From Exobasidium rhododendri (taxonomy: Eukaryota; Basidiomycota; Exobasidiomycetes; Exobasidiales; Exobasidiaceae): DNA of 64,000 nt. The stretch covers positions 3,906,001 through 3,970,000 of the forward strand of contig CP110630.1 in assembly GCA_026210745.1 (NCBI GenBank), written 5' to 3'. Shown one piece after another: positions 54,703-64,000 of this stretch. A model generated the notes under the pieces. It had not been told where the DNA came from and ran no database searches. It saw only the letters and a list, made by a program, of their open reading frames with translations. The translations under genes and the position numbers were made by a program. The first letter of the stretch is position 1. Each line of letters opens with the position of its first letter.

Positions 54703-55439
54703 GCCGGGTCCGCCAATTCGTGTGTTTGTAGGATGCGATCCAGTGGCTTGCTTGGTCCAATCTCGAGCCGCGAACAGTCTACACACTTGTATTCTCAGGT
54801 GAATCTCTCACACGCACGCTTTCTTCCTCTCCTGACCGAGCATGCACACGTCCCCAGATGATCTTCCAAAGTATGCTAGTCCTCGGCTGAAGGGATGAGG
54901 TCGTCGCAAGAAGGGTTGTAGAGAAAACCGGTAACGAAGGCTTACTGATGGGTGTCTCTTCCCTGCCTAATTCAATGCTGGTCGGATCTGACGGCGCAAT
55001 GACGTGAACTGAAATCCCCTCGTCATGACATGAACAAAAAAGAACCACGTGTAGTGCGGGGAAGCGCCATCAAAGGACCACTTGCAGACCTCTCGTGAAG
55101 GCCCTCACTTCGTCGTCCTTCTCTCTCTTGCTGTGGTCATGCGGTTGTTTAGATGATATGGTCATTGGTCTATACATTGCTAGCACATCGTTAAAGGATC
55201 CGCTCTCTGGAAAGAATCGCTGAGGCGCTGAGCTCCAGGAACAAATTCGCCAGTGGCCAACATTTCAGGCCCTAGCCCCAAGAGTGATGTGAACAAGAAG
55301 TGTTTACTAGCTGCAGTAGAGCGCTAATGTTCAACGCAGAAAAAAGCAGAGCAGATCTCCTCTTCACATCGAAGCATCGTGTGTGTCATTCTCGGCGAAT
55401 TGTCTTGGATCAGAAGATTGCATCTCCTCCTGGCCTTCA
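54703..55439. other. Intergenic region upstream of ARL8
   Basis: 737 bp between the ARL8 start and the NNF1-like stop. CACGTG at 55046-55051. A 89-codon minus-strand frame at 54779-55048 lacks conserved features and may be leader. No gene supported. Confidence 0.45.
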
Positions 55440-56268
55440 TCAGGTAGGTTCGCGTGTTCTTGTTGGCACACTCCTAGGTCCCAGCTTTTCAGAGAGTAAA
55501 GTGATGCTCTCCCTGATCTGTTTGGCGAGCTCTGGAGAAGTCTCCAGCCCTTCGATTGTCTGTCAAAGCAGGACCAAGTATGTACATGTTGTAAGATGAT
55601 ATCCTGCGGCCTCCCTTTCTTCTCATGGTCTTGCACTCACCTCGTCCAAGCATTGCAAGGCGTCGTTTGCTTCCGATCGCAATTCTTCCTCGCTTGACAT
55701 CACTTTCCTCAGCCTGGAGTACAGTCTACTGTTTTCTTCCTCAATCTCGACCAATTCCTGATCTAAGAGCGCAATCCTCTGACTCTGTGCGGGAACAGAT
55801 CGAGAGTACAACGCAGTAGACAAGTCCAAATTTGGTCTGCAGGAGACAAGGTAAGTGCTTCATGAAGAGAGAGGACGAAGCACGGCCGACATACCTCCAG
55901 ACGTCAGTGTTGCTACCTTGCGTGACATTTCTAGCGGCTGCTTCTTCTGTCAACTTCTGCAGCTGCGCAAGCTTCTCCTCCAGACCATAGGTGGCCATCA
56001 AGCGACCCTTTTCCACCTATCGCAAAACAAGAAAATCAAGTTGAGAAAGTAACTCTTACTTCACATACCCCGCGCAACATCAGACACCCACGATTATTTG
56101 CCTTTTCAGGTTCTTGATGAATCTACCTGTTGCACGTTCCATGTCATCTGCGTTAATGTGAGGCAAAGCAGTCTGAAAGTCTTTCGTCCTGCTGCAAAGG
56201 TCGATCGGGAACGGCATTGGGATGAGACTGGCTCTTTGGTACGGCTTTCTCCTTGTCTCGCTGTCCAT
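55440..56268 (-). CDS. NNF1: Probable kinetochore MIND-complex subunit Nnf1/PMF1
   Basis: Nnf1 (PMF1 in animals) pairs with Mis12/Mtw1 in the kinetochore MIND complex. Four exons on the minus strand, 56268-56092, 56016-55895, 55836-55641 and 55559-55440, join in phase to 204 residues, close to PMF1 (about 205). The first helix (DFQTALPHINADDMERATGR, then FIKNLKRQ), the middle helix (YGLEEKLAQLQKLTEEAA), a WRP turn and a heptad-rich C-terminal coil (LDQELVEIEEENSRLYSRLR) follow the family layout. Sequence conservation in this family is very low, so the call rests on architecture, length and the WRP element. The first donor (GTGGGT) is the weakest splice site. It could be another small coiled-coil kinetochore protein. 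Confidence 0.55.
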
Positions 56269-56716
56269 GCTCACTTGTTTCGTTTCTTGTTGACGGGATC
56301 TTCTTCCCCTATCAACTGAAGTGCTCCCAGAAGAGTCTTGTTGAAAGTGTCCAGCCGGACATTTCCGCTACCGGATTCTTCGCTCGTGTCTAGCGTGTTC
56401 TTGGGCGACATTCACGGCCTACCTGCCATGGCTTACTACGGCGTAGCGGTCTAAGAAGCAAGAAAGTGCCCGCAACTCGATCTCAGCGGCTGTTTGTGAC
56501 CCCCTCTTGGCGCGTTTGTTTGGTCCGAGCAAAGCAAATAAGCATGCAGCATATACGCGCCGACACGCGTAGAGACGCGAACAAAGTGTCGAGCGCCGGG
56601 AGGAAATCGTTTAATTGGTGTGCGCTGAATAACGTTAAAGGCGGTCGTCGACCCACCCCTTCCACCCCCTTCCTCTATCCATCCACACGCCGTGCTCCTC
56701 TCTTCCAGACCTCACT
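56269..56716. promoter_or_regulatory. Divergent promoter, NNF1-like / bromodomain-like
   Basis: 448-bp head-to-head interval. I see no CACGTG; ACACGCGT near 56572-56579 is a possible MluI-box-like element (ACGCGT), of interest given the adjacent cell-cycle gene. Confidence 0.45.
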
Positions 56717-58736
56717 ATGTCGGCCCGTGCAGTTATCATCAAGGGACCAAAACCTGACTCCAGAAGCTATATCACCGCTGTGCCTGATGACTTGGAGGTA
56801 AGCGATCGCAGACAAGATGCAGAAGGGGAAAGCAGAGCAGCTCACCGGTCTTCCTACCTCGCTCCCCTTTTATCAGACTTTGATCCAGAAGGCGAGCGAT
56901 TTGTTTCCTGTGCCTCCCAGTCATACACCTCACTTCACATTGGCCGACGACGCAAGTGTCATTGTCTTGCCTGATTTTCTCCCATTGATACGAGAGCGAG
57001 AAGTTCTCATCTTCCAATGGACACCAGACACACCTCGAAGCAGCCTACGCAGATCGACTGGCCAGTCCTTGCCTGTACAGACGGATGTGGGAAGCTTCGA
57101 TGACGTCAGCGTCGGCGACAGTGTGGATGATGCTGGTGAGGAGTACATCTTCATCAGTAATAACAAGTTGGCGAGGGGCGTTCGCTGGGATGATAGCGTC
57201 GTATCCAACGAAGAGAAGAATAAGCGGAACGCTCCTCGAGCTCGTAGTCACAAGGATGGGAAAGATTCTGCTCTCAGTCGTCGAGCCGAGTATGTCAAGC
57301 AGAAGATTCAAGAACAAGAAGAGATCCGATTGCGTGAGGCAGAATTACACCAAGGAAGCAAGCGTATGGATGGACACGCAGGAGGAAGCTTGAACGAGCA
57401 GGCGGACGAGACCAACAAAGATCGTGACGCACTGACCAACCTCAGTATCACCAACGAAGAACTACTGGTCAGTGGTAGCTCGCCTCCGTCGTATACTACA
57501 AGCATGCCCCAAACATCCACAACCCAATCAGAGGAAGAACAACAAACGTCTTCTCCTCTCTCTTCCCCTACGCGGGACATCAAGGGTGCACGCAAGACGG
57601 ATCATGGCAAGATGTGGATGATGGGGCTGTATGTGGAAAAGGAGCAGGAAAGGGAACCTGCACAGGATGGGGAGAAAGAGATTGCCGTTGAAGACTTGAT
57701 TGATGATGCTGTTGCTGTACTTGAAGCAGAGAAGAACAAGGAGGCCAAGGAGGACAATACAGCATCGCTAGACACGACTGTCATCCCCATGTCAGGAGCA
57801 GAAAAGGATGCAGAGGCAGGAGATTCGGAGAAGACGACGATGGAGGTGGACAACGACCATGTCAGAGAAGAAGAAGAGGCAGTAGAGCAGGCTGTTTCAC
57901 CGCAACGGCCACAGGAGCTCCACAACATTCGAGACATGCCAGCCTATCAAACGATGAAGTCGGTAGTGAATCAACTCCGAAGTCATCCCTCCAATCACTG
58001 CTTTCGACAACCTTGCGAGGACGAACTTCGGCGATTCTGTCAGGAGCGAGCTCGACCAGTCGTTGATTTCTTCACCATCTCCCATGCAATCACACTCGGG
58101 CTGTATGGACGGGAGGATCCATTGGTGCACTTCAGCAGAGATCTCTCGCAAATGTGGAACAACGTGAGAACCTTCTACGGCGCTCAAAGCCAGCAAATTC
58201 AGTGTGCCAACACATTGGAAAGCTTCAGTGGGATTTTGTTGGAAGAGTTCAATCGAAAGAGCAAGGGTAGCCGCAGCAACACTTCTTCTTCTTCTTCTTC
58301 TTGCTCTGTTCTGTCCATGAAGTCGAGAGCAAACGCGCCTCGTCTACTGAGCACTCCCATCTCGCGAATGGAGAAGCGCAACAGCAAGCCGAGCCAAGAC
58401 AGCACCAACAGCAGCACCAGCAGCATCACATCCAAGACGCAACAACAGATCTATTTTGCCAGTCTGATGGCAAAGACTGGCTTAGCAGCATCCGCGTTCA
58501 GCCCGTCTAGATTGACAAACAAAAAACAGACAGGTCAGACTGCAACGTCGCACAAACGTCTAGCAACCACTAGTCCGCAGACAGAGCGACCGGCAAAAAA
58601 AACACAAGCAAGCTCGGATAGTCTGCCCAACCTCACTGTGACGACAGACGACAGTACCGGAGCAGAAAGGAGTGCAAGCATCACTACTCGGGGCACTGCA
58701 AAACGTGCTGCAGCTGCTGCTACTCGAGCGGCATAA
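56717..58736 (+). CDS. Protein with a degenerate bromodomain-like module
   Basis: Two exons, 56717-56797 and 56877-58736, with a 79-bp intron (GTAAGC donor, TTTTATCAG acceptor after a pyrimidine run), join in phase to 646 residues. The N-terminus (MSARAVIIKGPKPDSRSYIT, then TLIQKASDLFPVPPSHTPHF and REREVLIFQW) looks like a ubiquitin-fold domain. A long acidic disordered region follows. Residues about 385-485 look like a four-helix bromodomain: LRSHPSNHCFRQPCEDEL, then RPVVDFFTISHAITLGLYGR and HFSRDLSQMWNNVRTFYGAQ. In canonical bromodomains the PMDL turn and the YN Asn that grips acetyl-lysine are conserved; here they read VVDF and Tyr-Gly (Gly462). The Ser-rich tail ends in Ala/Arg repeats. 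Probably nuclear; partners unknown. Confidence 0.7.
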
Positions 58737-58965
58737 GAGGCCCACGACATCCCTTTTCATGTACATGCACCTGCACGTAGGTTTGTAACATGCTGCCTCT
58801 AGTCCCTTTCTCCCCACGCTTCTTCTTTCCTCTCTATCACTACCTCTCTATCATACGAACACTTGTACAATACGTCAATACATATTTTGGTCATAATTAC
58901 AGTGTGGCTTGCCCTATCTTTACGGGCTTTCAACCGTCTCTATACTCTTTTCTTGGATCCTTTTC

Positions 58966-60543
58966 TCATCCTCCTTGCTGCTGCTTGGCAACGACCGAGT
59001 CGGTAAGGATCTCATCCTGCTGCTCTCGTTGGGCCGATCTCACCCCCTTGGCACACCGTAGACATCTCCAAGCAACGCCTTCTTCTCCATCCTCGGCCGA
59101 CTCTGCAATTTCCTCTGCCGCTTCTTCGGAAAGCAACTTCCCTGCGATGCAGACGTAACAGTAGGTGTGTCCACACGGATTTGCTTGATACGATGTATGA
59201 ATTTGTGCATCTGCGTATGCGAGGCCAGAGGACGAAGACGACTGGTGTTGATGTTGTTGGGAAGACCTCACAGACGGTGCCAAAGCATTGGAACTAGGGT
59301 CTAGAGGATCACTCGAGGGTATTCCACTTCTGATCATAGATTGACCAGATGATCTGATTCCAGCTTCATCCTCCAATCTCTCCCAACAGATGGCACACAC
59401 AGACTCTGGCAGATCAGGGTATTTGGCGGCAGACGCCGAATCGGCAGCCAGGGCCTTTGAAGCATTGAAAGGCAACCTTATCTTTGCCTTTCCCTTCTCA
59501 TCTCGGTACAGTCCAATTCTGGAGCTGAGAAATTTTGGCAAGATTGTGAGCCAGAACGAAAGAAGAAGGGGATTTTGAGGTATGCGTAGCAGACGGCGTA
59601 GAAGCTTCCTTGGTCGAATGAGAGGTAGAAGGAATAGGAGAAATTCGGTAAAGGCGTGCCAGACGAGCTGTCGATTAAGAAATTCAAATGAAACGTTGCG
59701 ATTCATTGTTCGCTGAGCATAGGTCAATCTCATCCCAAGTAGTCGATCGGTCAGCGTTCGATATCTGTCGCGAGCCGATTCACGATTGAGAGGAGGATAA
59801 TGAAAGGAAGGCAAAGGATGGAAGGAGATAAGCTACGTTGTATGCTTGCTATCACAGTCATATCACGTCACGCACCTTCCATTACTCAGAAAAGCGAGGA
59901 AATTCGCAAGGCTGAGGGCCGCATACACTCTCTGAAGTTGGTTCATGCCATTCCAAAGCAGTCTCCTTGTATCGTTGTACGGCATATCAGAGTAGCTCAA
60001 GTGACTCATCCGTCTTTCGACTTTGTTGTGAAAATAAGGCAGTAGAATGGTCAATGCTGGAAATAATGTCAACTGGAGCCTCGATAGCGAAGCATCTCTG
60101 GAAGTAGATTGTAATCCACCTGAATGTGCCCATTCATTGCGGTACCGCAAATTCTGCAGCATCGCTCCATATGTTGTTCCCCTCTCATATATGCTGAATT
60201 TGTACAGTATCAATCGCAATGCTAAAAGCATTTCTGGCTCTAGTGTAAGCGGAAGAGTTGACTTGATGTTCCGGAGCGCCAGTTTGAGTGGTTCGAGGAG
60301 CATAGAAGTCAGCTCGGTGTCTAGTATTTCGGCATCTAGTTGAGACACCCGCTGTATGCGAAGAGGAGGCGATGGGAAGTGAGGCAGGCGTCTGCGGAGG
60401 GAAGCTTGAATTGGTTCAGCAGCACGATTGGCTGACTGCCAGTATGCGTCGTAGTCGGGAGAAAGAGGGGAGGCACCTGTGATGGGTGGTGCCATGATGA
60501 GGGAGGATGACCCGGCCGAGCTCTCGGGCCCATCGTCACCCAT
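58966..60543 (-). CDS. PEX2: Peroxisomal RING E3 ubiquitin ligase Pex2
   Basis: Pex2 with Pex10 and Pex12 forms the peroxisomal membrane ubiquitin ligase that monoubiquitinates Pex5 for recycling. Two exons on the minus strand, 60543-59876 and 59764-58966, join in phase to 488 residues; the join yields NGRYRTLTDRLLGMRLTYA, as expected in Pex2. The N-terminal part carries the Pex2/Pex12 helical membrane domain (ILDTELTSMLLEPLKLAL, MLLALRLILYKFSIYERG, ALSLANFLAFLSNGR). Further hydrophobic helices follow (WHAFTEFLLFLLPLI). The C-terminal RING has CAIC, CGHTYCYVC and WRCLRC, but about 70 residues of Ser/Gln-rich sequence separate the first and second ligand pairs, far more than usual. The stop is TGA-type at 58966-58968. 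A later ATG at 60495 is an alternative start. Confidence 0.93.
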
Positions 60544-60816
60544 TTCTCTTTCGCAATAATCCTGTTGTCAAGTGAGAAGCTTAAAAAGGTGGGGGTCGCA
60601 GCTCGATCTCGAACATGACGTCTGATAGCCGTCTTGACTACGATCGCCACGTGGGGTGAGCGTCATGCAAATAATAGAGTTACACAACTTTGGCCCTTGG
60701 ATTAGAGCCCAAGCTCGCAGCTCCTCTTCTGATCGGGGTAAAAGTGTCACAGTGGAGAAGCACCCTAGCATCCGGCCTCCTCCTCCATCTCATTTTTCGG
60801 TTACCCGATCGTCGTC
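60544..60816. promoter_or_regulatory. Divergent promoter, PEX2 / XAP5
   Basis: 273-bp interval with CACGTG at 60648-60653. Confidence 0.55.
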
Positions 60817-62189
60817 ATGTCGGAGGCTAGGCGTGCTGACAAGCACACCAAAGCTCGGCAACAGATGATGGAGGAGTTTGAGCGACAAAAGGCAGAATTA
60901 GTCGCCAATACAGAAAAGAATAGCAAAGCTCCATCCGATCGATTCACGAGCAAGACGGATAGCATCGAAGAAACTTTGAAGAAAAGCACGATCGGCCTTG
61001 TAAGTGCAGAGGACTTCAAGAAGAGGAGGGAAGAATTAGAAGAGCATAAGAGGAGAGAGGCTGCCCAAACCGATGAGCTCAGGTGATTTGCGTGTGTTGG
61101 AGACGAGAGGGGAGGATCTAAGCTACTCACGCCATGCAGCTCCTTTTTTGCTTGTGTTCTCCGCACAGGGCCAACGAAAAAGCACAGAAGAAGAAGAATA
61201 AGAAAGAGTCGAAGTCGAAGCTGTCATTTGCTATGTACGATGAGGAGGATGATGATGGAGATAGCTTCCCAACTACGAAGAAAGCGAAAAGGGAAGTTGC
61301 AGAAATTGTGAAAAAGAACAACCTGAAGAATCCTGCCGTCGATACGAGCTTCCTTCCTGACCGAGACAGGGAAGAGCAGGACAGACTTGCGAGGGAGGAA
61401 TTGCGACAAGACTGGCTCAGAAAGCAAGAGATCATGAAGGCAGAATCTATCGAAATAGTCTACTCGTACTGGGATGGGAGTGGGCATCGGAAATCCCTCA
61501 CTGTGAATACGTTGAGTAGGAGTTCCCCTTGTAGGCAACTGTGGGATGCTAAGATTGCTTCTTTGACTCACAGTGCAAGAAAGGGGATACCATTGCCGTC
61601 TTCTTGGAGAAGTGTCGGCAACAAGTGTCAGACTTGCGGGGCATCAGCGTGGACAGCATGATGTACATCAAAGTAGGTTCTGCAGCGTGACAATGACACA
61701 CGATGAACGCTGATCACAATTTACTTCTCTAATGACCCAAACTTCAGGAGGATCTAATCATACCGCACCACTACAGCTTCTACGACTTCATCGTCAACAA
61801 GGCAAGAGGGAAATCAGGTCCTCTCTTCAACTTTGACGTCCATGATGATGTCCGCCTACTGGCTGATGCTACAGTTGAAAAGGATGAATCTCACGCCGGA
61901 AAAGTCGTCGAGAGAAGTTGGTACAACCGCAACAAGCACATATTCCCGGCAAGCAGTGAGTGTCATCAAGCAGTAGAGGGGTGCGAGTGATTGACGCCGA
62001 CGCCCACAACCTTTCGACCCGACACTGACAGGATGGGACGTCTACGAGCCGGGAAAAGAATTAGGAAAGTACGTGCACCATCTTTTGAAGGCTCACAGAA
62101 TCCTCCTTGCTAATCACCCATCCTTCCCATTTCCCCTTCATCCTCACTTTCTCCCTTGCAGCTACTCTATCCACGATCGCAAATCATAA
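60817..62189 (+). CDS. XAP5/FAM50 family nuclear protein
   Basis: XAP5 (FAM50 in animals) is a nuclear chromatin- and splicing-associated protein. Six exons, 60817-61082, 61169-61502, 61574-61672, 61748-61955, 62032-62068 and 62162-62189, join in phase to 323 residues. The N-terminal charged coiled coil ([20 protein letters not shown], then [19 protein letters not shown]) leads to an acidic/Lys-rich middle. The highly conserved XAP5 domain follows: [89 protein letters not shown] and a terminal YSIHDRKS. The last two exons are only 37 and 28 bp. Length is normal for the family. Confidence 0.96.
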
Positions 62190-62376
62190 CATCAATGTAC
62201 TTTTATCATCTCAATCTCTTCCCTCTGTGCTACTGAGATGCCTATCAGTTGTAATACTCTAGATACGTATCACCGTAGATTTGATTCATGTGAGAGAAAG
62301 TACAGCCATCTCGATCCGATGTAGAGTCGAAATAGAGGTGGATAGATGCAGTTGAAGTACGAACTAATGTCGGATA

Positions 62377-62872
62377 TTAAGCCGAAACCTTGGCAGCTGC
62401 TCGACTTTCTCGAACTGATATAGGAGAGCATTGATATGAGTTGCTCAGACGCCCCGGAACCACTTCTTCGTGTTCTTCATACTCACGAGCCTTCTCTGAT
62501 CCGTGCTTTGCAAATCTCTGGTTTCTCAAGAACTTGGGGTCTGCAGTTAGAATGAGGTAGGCCATAGTCAGCTCAACGTTGACTCTACTACTCTCCCTTT
62601 ATTGCGTCGATTCCAATTTCCCATCATATTCCTTCTTTTTACCATCACCCCTACACTACACAAGTGCTCGCATCCCGTACCCTACGACCCTGGCCAGATC
62701 CCATATCGCACTATCGTATACCTTCCTCTACCCCCGGTCTCTCTACTTAAAAAGTATTATACTCACTGACTCCTCGCAAATTGGGGTACTTGTTGGTAGA
62801 TGGCTTCTTGATTCCATTTCTGTGGGCTTTCGCACTCTGGTTGTGGTTGGTGTGATTCTTTGACTTGGCCAT
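62377..62872 (-). CDS. RPL29: 60S ribosomal protein eL29
   Basis: Small basic protein of the large cytosolic ribosomal subunit. Three exons on the minus strand, 62872-62767, 62540-62487 and 62414-62377, join in phase to 65 residues, exactly the family size. The N-terminus [20 protein letters not shown] and [11 protein letters not shown] are near-invariant eL29 sequence; [17 protein letters not shown] follows, then [16 protein letters not shown]. The second intron (GTGAGT to TATATCAG) was used because reading through would add a non-conserved acidic tail, whereas splicing gives the expected short Ala/Arg-rich end. The first intron is 226 bp, long for this window, as is common in fungal ribosomal protein genes. 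Confidence 0.95.
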
Positions 62873-63211
62873 CTTGACTGGTGTTGCACTATAGTGGTGA
62901 TGAGTGGTTGACACAGAAAGAGTGAGCAGTGAGCGAGTCTAACTCGGTGTGTGCATACCGCCTTCCTGAATCAAGACTGTCACCTAAAGTCAAGAAGTGT
63001 ACGACACGTGGCCACACCGCAGCAGTCCAACGCACTGTTCATACAGGGACGCGACCACAAGCCGAATACAAATCGCGACCTTCATATCATCAAAATCAAG
63101 CCTCCATTGGTAGTGCAGTCGCGACTACAATGTTAGAAAGAGTATTTCGGGGTAGAGGAAGAGGCATCGATCTAGAGTGACATAGTGAACCGTATCGCAC
63201 AAAGCGGTGAT
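62873..63211. promoter_or_regulatory. Upstream region of eL29 / 3' end of STE14
   Basis: 339 bp. CACGTG at 63005-63010, about 135 bp upstream of the eL29 ATG. A plus-strand open frame (62929-63180) has no conserved content. Confidence 0.5.
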
Positions 63212-64000
63212 CTATCGAATAAAGGGAATGAAAGTTCTGGTTCGCCTCCGGTACTCGACGTATTGTTCACCGAAGAAAGAGACTAGATAGACTTCCTCGC
63301 CTGATATGAAGACGAAAGGGAGAATGTTATCAGCTATGTGATCATGAGGAGCATGCCAATGCGCAGACATACGCACCCTTGATGCGATGCTCAAAGAATC
63401 GCCAAAGAATGATGGCGAAAACGAAAGTGCTGACTGGGTTTCCTAATAGTATCTGAGTGCCTAAAGCCCAGTAGAAGAAGCCAAAGTAGGCAGGATGTCG
63501 TGTAAAACTAGGGCGGGAGAAAGTAAGCTGTCCTGTGTGTCACTTGTTGCTTCGCCGCTTGCTCTCTGCGTCTCGTCACTCACGCGTAGACGCCCTTGGT
63601 GACGAGTTCATGATCTGACCGTTTAGTCGCTGCCACTTCATGAGAGAAGTTGCCAGCTGCATGAATCATGCCAAGCGATCGAACCACCTGACCAGACAGG
63701 AGCATACCGATGCCTGTGATGTGAGGGAAGAACACAGACAGTAAATGGCTGTAGCGTTACAGAAGCGGGTCATGCTGCGACTCACCAACACCCGTCCAGA
63801 CAGTGAGTCGCTTATACTCCGGCAGACAATATGCTTCTAGCAAGAATTCCGCAATGCCGAAGATGTGAGCAAGATGGTATGTTATGCCATTCTGTATCAG
63901 GAACGCTGGCAGAGATCGATGCAAGAGGAAGAAGTCAGTGGAAAAGATCTCACACACTTGAGCAAACATCTTCACTCTGACGCCGACGTCTTCTCTCACA
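63212..64000 (-). CDS. STE14: Protein-S-isoprenylcysteine O-methyltransferase Ste14 (5' partial)
   Basis: ER membrane enzyme that methylates the prenylated C-terminal Cys of CaaX proteins such as Ras and a-factor-type pheromones, using S-adenosylmethionine. Exons on the minus strand: from beyond the window edge to 63786, 63713-63584, 63507-63377 and 63300-63212, all in phase; the 5' end is missing. Visible are membrane helices near YHLAHIFGIAEFLLEAYCLP and GMLLSGQVVRSLGMIHA, then the conserved cofactor-binding NFSHEVAATKRSDHELVTKG, TRHPAYFGFFYWALGTQ and FFGEQYVEYRRRT before the stop. The RHP and the Glu pair near EEVYLVSFFGEQY are the ICMT signature. The GTG near 63999 is not a start; the frame continues to the edge. 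Confidence 0.94.

Noticed and set aside
54779-55048. 89-codon minus-strand frame upstream of ARL8
   Set aside because: No conserved motif, low-complexity composition, and ARL8 already has a complete N-terminus; it is probably leader sequence.
62929-63180. Plus-strand open frame upstream of eL29
   Set aside because: It overlaps the likely eL29 promoter, has no domain and begins with a poorly supported start.
1-64000. tRNA genes, rRNA, CRISPR arrays or transposons
   Set aside because: I looked for B-box-like GTTCGA with cloverleaf context, regularly spaced repeats, long terminal or inverted repeats, and transposase or reverse-transcriptase motifs; nothing convincing appeared. The reverse-transcriptase-like fold in PRP8 is part of that protein.

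Overview
This is a 64 kb stretch of a fungal nuclear chromosome, almost certainly from a basidiomycete. Most genes carry one to six short GT-AG introns (about 50-110 bp, mostly with GTGAGT or GTAAGT donors). The gene content is fungal (LYS2 aminoadipate reductase, a KRE9/KNH1-like GPI protein, an SRK1/RCK2 kinase, UFE1, STE14). GC is moderate, and many proteins carry long Ser-rich or acidic low-complexity tails. A smut-lineage (Ustilaginomycotina-like) yeast fits, but I cannot fix the genus. I saw no rRNA, convincing tRNA, transposon, CRISPR array or prokaryotic gene.

I support 28 protein genes, most rebuilt by joining exons by eye. From left to right: (1) a 5'-truncated coiled-coil/Ser-rich protein; a 2.5 kb non-coding stretch; (2) a polyQ/Ser-rich protein; (3) GINS subunit PSF3 (-); (4) SRK1/RCK2 kinase (+); (5) RIX1-like ribosome assembly factor (-); (6,7) two unrecognised proteins (-); (8) quinone oxidoreductase (+); (9) GPI-anchored cell-wall protein (+); (10) ING/PHD chromatin protein (-); (11) NOP58 (+); (12) PRP8 (-); (13) a small 109-residue protein (+); (14) UFE1/syntaxin-18 (+); (15) a CBS-domain protein that reads without a stop into TAF10 (-); (16) LYS2 (-); (17) NPC1-type sterol transporter (+); (18) LSM12 (-); (19) cactin (+); (20) SET/Vps75-type NAP histone chaperone (+); (21) dihydroorotase (+); (22) ARL8 GTPase (-); (23) NNF1/PMF1-like kinetochore protein (-); (24) a degenerate-bromodomain protein (+); (25) PEX2 (-); (26) XAP5/FAM50 (+); (27) ribosomal protein eL29 (-); (28) STE14, cut by the right edge (-).

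The genes do not form a pathway cluster. They are core housekeeping functions: splicing (PRP8, cactin, XAP5), ribosome biogenesis (NOP58, RIX1, eL29), replication (PSF3), chromatin and transcription (ING, TAF10, SET, bromodomain-like), membrane traffic (UFE1, ARL8, NCR1), peroxisome (PEX2), and lysine and pyrimidine synthesis (LYS2, dihydroorotase). They are compact, with repeated head-to-head pairs sharing promoters of about 150-900 bp. A CACGTG palindrome recurs in at least eleven of the upstream regions, and I did not notice it in coding exons.

The most unusual items are the uninterrupted CBS-domain/TAF10 reading frame, the promoter-restricted CACGTG motif, a bromodomain-like module whose acetyl-lysine-anchoring Asn is replaced by Gly, an NPC1 homologue whose signal sequence must come from a hidden upstream exon, and a short spliced antisense unit with a perfect TACTAAC branch site near 19.6 kb.
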